The notes beneath the pieces were generated by a model, which did no database searches, was not told the DNA's origin, and saw only the letters and a program-made list of their open reading frames with translations. The position numbers and the translations under genes were made by a program. A stretch of DNA of 14,964 nt from an uncultured Candidatus Saccharibacteria bacterium (lineage in GTDB: Bacteria > Patescibacteriota > Saccharimonadia > Saccharimonadales > Saccharimonadaceae): assembly GCA_938036845.1 (NCBI GenBank), contig CALHWA010000116.1, forward strand, positions 1 through 14,964, given 5' to 3'. Numbering within the stretch: position 1 is the stretch's first letter; every line of letters begins with the position of its first letter. This document shows positions 1 to 5,907 of the stretch, piece by piece.

Positions 1-698
1 TCCTCAAACCGATATTTTTGTTTATTATTTTGTATATCGTGTTCGATAAATTCCTCGGCCTTGGTAAGCAAGTCGAGCACTATCCGGTGTATCTTTTAGT
101 AGGAATTGTGCTATGGAACTTCTTTAGTGAGGCGACGGTGCAAGGGCTACAGTCGATCGTCTCGCGCGGCGACCTTATTCGCAAGATCAACTTTCCCAAG
201 TACATTATCGTTATCTCAGGCACGATCTCGGCCTTTATCAACCTTGCCATCAACATGGTAGTGATTTTAGGTTTTTGTTTGGTTAATGGCGTACAATGGT
301 CGCTTGAGGGATTGTTGGTTATTCCACTCATCCTCGAACTCTATGTACTCTCCCTAGCGGTGGCGTTTTTCCTTGCGACGATCAATGTGAAATACCGCGA
401 TATTGGCTACCTGTGGGAGATATTCATGCAGGCGGCCTTCTATGCCACGCCGGTTATTTATCCTCTGCAGATGGTAATGGAGCGCATGCCAGCTGCTGCG
501 CCATATCTTATGCTCAACCCAGCAGCCCAGATCATCCAAGACGTCCGCCAGGTGCTGGTCACACCCCAGACTATCCAGCTCTACGATCTTGTTTCTTTCC
601 CGTGGGTGCTCATTCCATTTATTTCGATTATCATTATCATTCTGTTGGCGGTGTTTTATTTCCGGCGCAACCAACAGTATTTTGCGGAGAGTATCTAG
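1..698 (+). CDS. wzm: ABC-2 type polysaccharide export permease, Wzm type (5' partial)
   Basis: Membrane subunit of an ABC transporter that moves an assembled, lipid-linked polysaccharide across the cytoplasmic membrane. The frame is open to the window edge; the first complete codon is at 3 and about 231 residues are visible. They begin with LKPIFLFIILYIVF, which matches the segment after the cytoplasmic N-terminal helix of ABC2_membrane proteins, so I infer about 30-40 residues are missing. A TTG at 18-20 could pass for a start but is just an internal Leu codon. Several hydrophobic segments follow, with the family-typical stretch near VKYRDIGYLW and ATPVIYP, and a final transmembrane helix before a short charged tail. 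The TAG stop is followed with no gap by the ATG of the ATPase gene, so the two are certainly cotranscribed. The Wzm assignment rests on fold pattern plus the Wzt partner; teichoic-acid TagG is the close alternative. Confidence 0.9.
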   Translation, partial: LKPIFLFIILYIVFDKFLGLGKQVEHYPVYLLVGIVLWNFFSEATVQGLQSIVSRGDLIRKINFPKYIIVISGTISAFINLAINMVVILGFCLVNGVQWSLEGLLVIPLILELYVLSLAVAFFLATINVKYRDIGYLWEIFMQAAFYATPVIYPLQMVMERMPAAAPYLMLNPAAQIIQDVRQVLVTPQTIQLYDLVSFPWVLIPFISIIIIILLAVFYFRRNQQYFAESI

Positions 699-1859
699 AT
701 GGCGCAACCAATCGTTGTTATCAATAACCTCACGAAGTCCTTCAAGATCCCGCTGGAAGCAACTTCGGGCATCAAGCAAAAGCTCATTAACCTCCTCAAG
801 GGGCGCAAAGGGTATCGGGTCTTTACTCCGCTTAAAGATATCGATTTTACCATTAACGAGGGAGATTTCTTTGGTATTGTCGGGCGCAATGGCTCAGGTA
901 AGAGTACGCTACTCAAGACAATTGCCGGCATCTACACCCCCAATAGCGGAAGTGTCGAGGTGGGCGGTTCGCTGGTGCCGTTCATCGAGCTGGGCGTTGG
1001 CTTTAACCCAGAGCTAACTGGCCGCGAGAATGTCTTTCTCAACGGTGCATTGCTGGGCTTTAGTCATGACGAGATGGAGGCAATGTATGATAAAATTGTC
1101 GACTTTGCCGAGCTGGGCGACTTTATGGAAGAACGGCTCAAGAATTATTCCAGTGGGATGCAGGTGCGCCTGGCTTTCTCTATCGCCATTCGTGCTCATG
1201 CCGATATCTTACTCCTAGACGAAGTCTTGGCGGTGGGTGATGAAGCCTTCCAAAAGAAATGCTACGCCTATTTCGATAAGCTTAAGCGCGAGAAGCGCAC
1301 CGTTATTCTCGTCACGCATGATATGTCGGCGGTAGAGCGCTTTTGCAACAAGGCAGTGTTTATCGAGGATGGGAAGGTGAAGATGATCGGCAAGCCATAC
1401 CGCATCGCCGCCGCCTATAGTCGGAGCAACATTAAGAGCTACAACGAGTCAGAAGGGCTAGACGAGCAAATATCAGATGACTTCGACATTACACTGCGTG
1501 GCAGCGATGGCAACGAACAGACGGTGTATGAGTATAACGAGACTATGACAGTGGAGTTAGAGTGGCAGCAAACAGGGGTCAAGCACGTTGGTGTCGCAAT
1601 CTTCCGCGAGAATGGTGAGTATGTCTATGGCCCTAACACCTATCAAGAAAAAGTGAAGATTGCTGACAAGAATCGTGCGACCTACACTGTGCAACTCAAC
1701 CTCAACGAGGGGAGTTACTTCATCAAGGCTGGCTTGATGGGGGCGGACGACACGAAGACGATCGCCTTTACTGAGGAGGGGCCGCACTTCTCGGTGCAAC
1801 GTGATTATGATCATGGCCGGTGGGGTGGTGTTACCAAGCTCAAGCATACCTGGAAATAG
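699..1859 (+). CDS. wzt: ABC transporter ATPase with Wzt-type C-terminal domain
   Basis: Cytoplasmic ATPase that powers export through the upstream permease. It has 386 residues. Walker A is GRNGSGKST at 62-70, the signature loop is YSSGM at 150-154, Walker B is ILLLDE at 170-175, the D-loop region is AVGD at 178-181 and the switch histidine is H207 in VTHDMS. From about residue 262 there is a beta-rich extension containing VGVAIFRENGEYVYG, typical of the Wzt C-terminal domain. In studied O-antigen systems that domain recognises the end of the glycan and couples substrate choice to export; that this applies here is inference. The ribosome binding site GGAGAG (686-691) lies inside the end of the permease gene, seven bases from the ATG. 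The next gene starts six bases after the stop. Confidence 0.93.
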   Translation: MAQPIVVINNLTKSFKIPLEATSGIKQKLINLLKGRKGYRVFTPLKDIDFTINEGDFFGIVGRNGSGKSTLLKTIAGIYTPNSGSVEVGGSLVPFIELGVGFNPELTGRENVFLNGALLGFSHDEMEAMYDKIVDFAELGDFMEERLKNYSSGMQVRLAFSIAIRAHADILLLDEVLAVGDEAFQKKCYAYFDKLKREKRTVILVTHDMSAVERFCNKAVFIEDGKVKMIGKPYRIAAAYSRSNIKSYNESEGLDEQISDDFDITLRGSDGNEQTVYEYNETMTVELEWQQTGVKHVGVAIFRENGEYVYGPNTYQEKVKIADKNRATYTVQLNLNEGSYFIKAGLMGADDTKTIAFTEEGPHFSVQRDYDHGRWGGVTKLKHTWK

Positions 1860-1865
1860 GGAGAA

Positions 1866-3281
1866 ATGTCGTATATATTACATCGTTTGACGCACCTTAT
1901 CAAAGTCAATCGCCACCTCCACCGCGCGGTACGTTACCTCTTGACGCCGTATCGAGTCTATCTTGATGCTCGCCAGCGCCGCATCTACGATGCATGGCAG
2001 CGTCAGCACACCGAGCAGCCACCAGCGCTTGCCTCACTTACTGAGCAGCCGCTTATCTCTATCATCGTACCGACGTATAATACGCCAATTCCATTCCTGC
2101 AAGAGATGGTACAGTCGGTGGTGGCGCAGTCGTACCCACATTGGGAACTTATCCTCGTTGACGATGCCTCGACTAATGAGACTACTCGTCAGGCGATCCG
2201 TGACTTAGCCGAGGATGTACCGCAGCTCAAGCCGTTCTTTTTGGATAAGAATCGCCACATTGCTGGTGCAACCAACTATGGCATCGCACAGGCTACGGGT
2301 GAATACATTGCGCTGCTTGACCATGATGATACTCTCCATCCTGATGCACTTCTGTGGGTTGCGGCCGCGATCGACCGCACGGGCGCGCAGTTCGTCTACA
2401 CCGATGAGACGAAGATGGACGAGCACGGCCGGCCCTATCAGCCGTTTTTCAAACCCGATTGGAACGAAGATTTTTTGCGTGCGGTGAATTACATCACGCA
2501 CTTTGCCGTCATGTCGCGCCAGTTACTCACAGAGGTTGGCGGTGAAGATGGGTCGTATAATGGCACGCAGGATTGGGAGCTGTTCTTGCGCCTGACGCGG
2601 GCTTTGCAGCCCGAGCAGATTGCTCATGTGCCGCAGATCCTCTACTATTGGCGTGTCCACCAAGCCTCCACAGCGAAAGACCTTGATGCCAAACCTTACG
2701 TCATCGATGCGCAGCGCCGCGCCCTCGAGGCAGACAGCGCCGCTCGCCAGGTGCAGACCCAGGTGGAGCGTGACCCGCAGTATGGCGCTCAGTGGCAGAT
2801 GAGCTATATCTTAGACCAAGCATATAGCATTGACACCGCGTCGTTTGATGAGTCGACCACTGTTGGTCAGCTGCTTGAGACAACCACTGCCGAGATGATA
2901 TGCCTGACGCAGCATAATGCGCTGCCTTCTAGCACGCTGCAGCACCTCGCTACCGATGCTGCTCGCCCAATGATCGGTGCGGTGGCGCCACGGATTGCCG
3001 ATGAGCAGCAGGTGATTGCAAATTTGTCGTCGATTTTACAACCATCGGTGGTAGGTCTGCTCCAGCAGCTCAGTCGGCGCTCATTTACCAAACATATCTA
3101 CTTGACAGCACGCTATAATCTTGGTACTATCGACGCACCAACAGTGGTGGTGGCGCGTACCAAACTTGCCGCTCTTGCGCCAGATACACCGCTTACCAGT
3201 GCTCAGATAACTGCTGCACTATGTGGTAAAGGATACAACACACTATATAACCCGCACGTAACGCCAGAGGAGGACGTATGA
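1866..3281 (+). CDS. GT2 glycosyltransferase with a degenerate C-terminal half-domain
   Basis: Probable cytoplasmic transferase extending the exported glycan. It has 471 residues. After a basic, amphipathic N-terminus of about 60 residues, a GT-A domain runs from about 62 to 270: SIIVPTYNTP begins the nucleotide fold, DD at 99-100 follows, the metal-binding motif is DHDD at 152-155, and an acceptor-side QDWELFLRL lies at 235-243. The remainder (about 300-471) resembles the second half of another GT2 domain (GAVAPRIADEQ, a closing GYNTLYNPHV) but has no nucleotide-binding half, and LTQHN stands at 347-351 where a DDD-type motif would be expected. A purine-rich GGGAGA lies one base before the ATG, closer than usual for a Shine-Dalgarno site, so translation may depend on coupling to the ATPase gene. 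The stop overlaps the next start by four bases (ATGA). Donor and acceptor cannot be read from sequence. Confidence 0.88.
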   Translation: MSYILHRLTHLIKVNRHLHRAVRYLLTPYRVYLDARQRRIYDAWQRQHTEQPPALASLTEQPLISIIVPTYNTPIPFLQEMVQSVVAQSYPHWELILVDDASTNETTRQAIRDLAEDVPQLKPFFLDKNRHIAGATNYGIAQATGEYIALLDHDDTLHPDALLWVAAAIDRTGAQFVYTDETKMDEHGRPYQPFFKPDWNEDFLRAVNYITHFAVMSRQLLTEVGGEDGSYNGTQDWELFLRLTRALQPEQIAHVPQILYYWRVHQASTAKDLDAKPYVIDAQRRALEADSAARQVQTQVERDPQYGAQWQMSYILDQAYSIDTASFDESTTVGQLLETTTAEMICLTQHNALPSSTLQHLATDAARPMIGAVAPRIADEQQVIANLSSILQPSVVGLLQQLSRRSFTKHIYLTARYNLGTIDAPTVVVARTKLAALAPDTPLTSAQITAALCGKGYNTLYNPHVTPEEDV

Positions 3282-5494
3282 TCGATAAAGTACACAAAGC
3301 CGCCAAGAAAAGCATGAAGATTATCAAAGACGATGGAGTGATCGGCTTTGGTAGGCGCGCCACGAAGTATGCCTACTATCGTAAATTCCCCGAGCGCAAA
3401 CAGAAGTATTACAAAGACATCCTCTTTATCAACGGCTGCACCTTGCCGCACCCCGAACGCTATCGTGTGGCACACCAGATGGAACAGCTGATGTCGCAGG
3501 GGCTAACGGTGGAGAGTGTGTTTTATGATCGACTCTCGCTGGATGACTTCAAGTATTATCGTGGCTTCGTCTTCTTTCGTTGCCCAGTGACAGAGACGGT
3601 GCGGGAGTTTATCAAGCAAGCAAAGTTCTTCAACAAGACCTGCTTTTTTGATATCGACGATCTTGTCATCGATCAAACGTACACCGACGGTATCAAGTAC
3701 GTCCAGCAGATGAACCAAGCCGATAAGCAGCTCTATGACGATGGGGTGAACCGCATGCGCGAGACACTTAAGCTTTGTGATCACGTTGTGACGACTACAA
3801 CGCAACTGCGCGATGAGCTGCAAAAGTACACCACCGGTGATATCCTCATCAACCGCAACGCTGCCTCTGATGAGATGATCAAGACGTCTAATATGGCGCT
3901 GGAAGACTTGGCTGAGGGGAAGATCGCCAAAGATGCAGACAGAATTATCATCGGGTACTTTAGTGGGAGTATTACGCACAATGAGGACTTTGAGCTGGTG
4001 ATTCCAGCCTTGATTCGGCTGTTTGATGCGTATCCGCAGCTCCACCTCAAGATAGCCGGGATTCTCGATGTACCGGCCGCGCTTGAGCCGTATAAAGAGC
4101 GGGTGATGACCTCGGGTTTTGTCGATTGGCGTGAACTACCTAAGGTGATGGTGGACTGTGATATCATCCTTGCACCTCTGGTCGATACGATCTTTAACCG
4201 TGCGAAGTCTGAGAACAAATGGCTTGAGGCTGGCCTCGTCAAGGTACCGACGGTGGCGAGTCAGGTGGGGGCCTTTGCCGAGCAAGTGAAGGACGGCGAG
4301 ACGGGTCTCTTGGTTGGCGCGGATAACGATTGGTATGCAGCGCTCGATCGCCTTATTACCGACAAAACACTGCGCACTCAGCTGGGCGAGAATGCGCACA
4401 AGATTGCTACCAATGATTATTCGACGGTTTATACCGGTTACACGCTTGCATCATTTGTGCGGGAACGCTTAGCGCGCAATATTGGCTTTGTCTTGCCTTC
4501 GACGGATATCTCGGGTGGGGTGATCGTTGCCGTCAAGCATGCCGATATTCTGCGCAAGGCGGGCTGGGATGTAACGCTGATCGATTCAGTGAGTAAGCAT
4601 GCCCTTAAGCAGGCCAAAAAGACCTACCAATACCGCTCTGAATTGCCAGGCTTCAATGTTATTACAGCGCACAAGACGAAGATAGAGGCCTTCTTTGACA
4701 CACAAGTGGCGACGCTGTGGTCAACGGTAGAGATTATCAAAAAGCACCCCAATGTACGCAATCGGCTTTACTTCGTCCAGAACTTCGAGACTGATTTTTA
4801 TATCCCCGGCACGGGTGGCCCACGCTTCGCGGCGAACGCATCGTACTGCGACCAGTCGGGCGTGCGCTATGTAACAATGTCGCTCTGGTGCCAGAAGTGG
4901 CTCAAAGATATGTTTGGCAAGGATGCGAAGTATGTCTCGAACGGCATCGATATCGAGTATTATCCATACCGCGAGCGCGATTTTGACAGTGGTCGCAAGA
5001 TAAAAATCCTCGTTGAGGGCGATAGTAAGAGCGAGTATAAGAACACCGACGAAGCCTTCCGTATTATCAATCAACTCGACCCTGCGAAGTATGAAATTTC
5101 ATACTTATCGTACCGCAAGGAGCCGAAGGACTGGTACCGCGTCGATACATTCTACAATCGCATCGCCCCCGAGAAGGTCGGCGAAGTATATGCTAGCTGT
5201 GACATTCTCATCAAAACAAGCATCCTCGAGAGCTTCTCCTATCCACCACTTGAGATGATGGCAACTGGTGGTCTTGCGGTAGTAGTGCCTAATGGCGGTA
5301 ATGTTGAGTACCTCAAGGATGGTGAGAACTGCCTCCTCTACCAACAGGGTGATATAGCGGCTGGTGTCGCGGCCGTAGAGCGCCTGGTAGCAGACAAAGC
5401 GCTACGCGACAAGCTCATCGCTGGTGGCCGCCAAACCGCCAACGATTATCAATGGAAGAATATTGAGGAGAAAGTGGCAGCGATTTACGAATAG
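3278..5494 (+). CDS. Two-domain glycosyltransferase: GT4 domain fused to a WsaF-like rhamnosyltransferase domain
   Basis: A 738-residue protein with two GT-B modules. In the first (about 45-395), FFDIDDLV at 123-130, YFSGSITHNEDF at 227-238 and SENKWLEAGLVKVPTVAS at 311-328 match GT4-like proteins of polysaccharide loci. The second (about 400-738) starts with NIGFVLPSTDISGGV and contains LYFVQNFETDFY at 497-508, a TMSLWCQKWL segment at 533-542, SNGID at 554-558 and an E-x7-E pair at E651/E659. That arrangement resembles WsaF, the rhamnosyltransferase of Geobacillus S-layer glycan synthesis, so transfer of rhamnose is plausible but inferred. It could add two successive sugars. The start is well defined by AGAGGAGGACGT directly ahead of the ATG and a four-base overlap with the GT2 gene. 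It is the last large gene of the export operon; no convincing terminator follows. Confidence 0.87.
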   Translation: MIDKVHKAAKKSMKIIKDDGVIGFGRRATKYAYYRKFPERKQKYYKDILFINGCTLPHPERYRVAHQMEQLMSQGLTVESVFYDRLSLDDFKYYRGFVFFRCPVTETVREFIKQAKFFNKTCFFDIDDLVIDQTYTDGIKYVQQMNQADKQLYDDGVNRMRETLKLCDHVVTTTTQLRDELQKYTTGDILINRNAASDEMIKTSNMALEDLAEGKIAKDADRIIIGYFSGSITHNEDFELVIPALIRLFDAYPQLHLKIAGILDVPAALEPYKERVMTSGFVDWRELPKVMVDCDIILAPLVDTIFNRAKSENKWLEAGLVKVPTVASQVGAFAEQVKDGETGLLVGADNDWYAALDRLITDKTLRTQLGENAHKIATNDYSTVYTGYTLASFVRERLARNIGFVLPSTDISGGVIVAVKHADILRKAGWDVTLIDSVSKHALKQAKKTYQYRSELPGFNVITAHKTKIEAFFDTQVATLWSTVEIIKKHPNVRNRLYFVQNFETDFYIPGTGGPRFAANASYCDQSGVRYVTMSLWCQKWLKDMFGKDAKYVSNGIDIEYYPYRERDFDSGRKIKILVEGDSKSEYKNTDEAFRIINQLDPAKYEISYLSYRKEPKDWYRVDTFYNRIAPEKVGEVYASCDILIKTSILESFSYPPLEMMATGGLAVVVPNGGNVEYLKDGENCLLYQQGDIAAGVAAVERLVADKALRDKLIAGGRQTANDYQWKNIEEKVAAIYE

Positions 5495-5501
5495 CCCGCA
5501 G

Positions 5502-5532
5502 TTGTTTTATTATAGTTATATTGTGGTATAAA
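5502..5532 (+). promoter_or_regulatory. Putative promoter upstream of the repeat-containing small ORF
   Basis: An extended -10 element TGGTATAAA lies at 5524-5532, with a weak -35-like TTGTTT at 5502-5507 (19-base spacer). Transcription would start near 5539, only about eight bases before the ATG at 5547. The AGGA at 5537-5540 would then mostly be lost from such a message and would help only on read-through transcripts from the upstream operon. Prediction from pattern only. Confidence 0.45.
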
Positions 5533-5546
5533 AAATAGGAAATACT

Positions 5547-5883
5547 ATGAGAGAGAAGCTAACCAAATCAAACCAAACCAAACCAAACATATGAGTCCTA
5601 TCAAGAGGGCCAGAGCCAAGCGGAGCATACACTGCCAGCAGATGGTGAGATGATAGAAGAGACCCCAGTGGCAGATTCAATCCAAAAATTTTCTTGCAGA
5701 GCACTAGGCAAAGCAATAAAATCCTGGTGGAAAGAGCGGCATTGGAAACCAGGCGACCCCTTCTATACAGTAGGGCCAATTGATCCGGGTGACCCTGTGG
5801 CAAACGTGTATCCAGAGTCTGCAAGAAAATATTTGCGTGATCATGAGATGACGTGCAGAGAGTATGACATTACAACGAGCTAG
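5547..5883 (+). CDS. Small unrecognised ORF, start separated from body by a frame-breaking pentanucleotide repeat (candidate phase-variable or decayed gene)
   Basis: I do not recognise this protein. A well-placed ATG at 5547 (AGGA at 5537-5540) opens MREKLTKSNQTKPNI and stops at 5592-5594. A long open frame in a different phase runs from 5563 to the TAG at 5881-5883, but its only ordinary start is ATG 5650, which has no good ribosome binding site; from there it encodes 77 residues. Codons from 5590 onward already read like coding sequence (YESYQEGQSQAEH...). Between the two lies a run of five-base units (about 5559-5590). Gaining one unit or losing two would join the ATG at 5547 to the downstream frame, giving 113 or 108 residues. 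The body is hydrophilic, has no membrane segment or signal peptide, and contains KSWWKERHWKPGDPF and a PIDPGDPV stretch. As read here the long form is out of frame. Alternatives: a frameshifted pseudogene, or translation through overlapping short ORFs. Confidence 0.5.
5559..5590 (+). repeat. Pentanucleotide tandem repeat (CAAAC)n inside a start region
   Basis: Four perfect copies of CAAAC occupy 5569-5588. They are preceded by two one-mismatch copies (CTAAC at 5559-5563 and CAAAT at 5564-5568). The tract starts twelve bases after the A of the ATG at 5547. Because the unit is five bases long, each gain or loss changes the reading frame. The perfect tract is short compared with well-known contingency loci, so slippage would be slow. 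Confidence 0.85.
5591..5653 (+). other. Overlapping 20-codon mini-ORF linking the two frames by ATGA junctions
   Basis: The stop of the 5547 reading frame (TGA 5592-5594) overlaps an ATG at 5591 as ATGA. That ATG opens a 20-codon basic peptide (MSPIKRARAKRS...), whose TGA at 5651-5653 again overlaps the next ATG at 5650 as ATGA. This gives a chain of three start-stop overlaps that could pass ribosomes to the 77-codon ORF. It may be chance; the peptide itself is unlikely to be functional. Confidence 0.35.
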
Positions 5884-5886
5884 CTA

Positions 5887-5907
5887 GAGTGGGTCTTACA
5901 ATCACTC
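5887..5907. terminator. Weak hairpin between convergent genes
   Basis: GAGTG at 5887-5891 can pair with CACTC at 5903-5907 across an 11-base loop. It sits exactly between the end of the small plus-strand ORF and the end of the minus-strand ChW gene, where a bidirectional terminator would be expected. The T-run is poor on both strands (TTCTTCT on the plus strand), so support is positional more than structural. Confidence 0.25.

Noticed and set aside
5559..5590. Pentanucleotide run considered as a CRISPR or satellite array
   Set aside because: Units are five bases without spacers and total only about 30 bases; a simple-sequence tract in a coding start is the better description.
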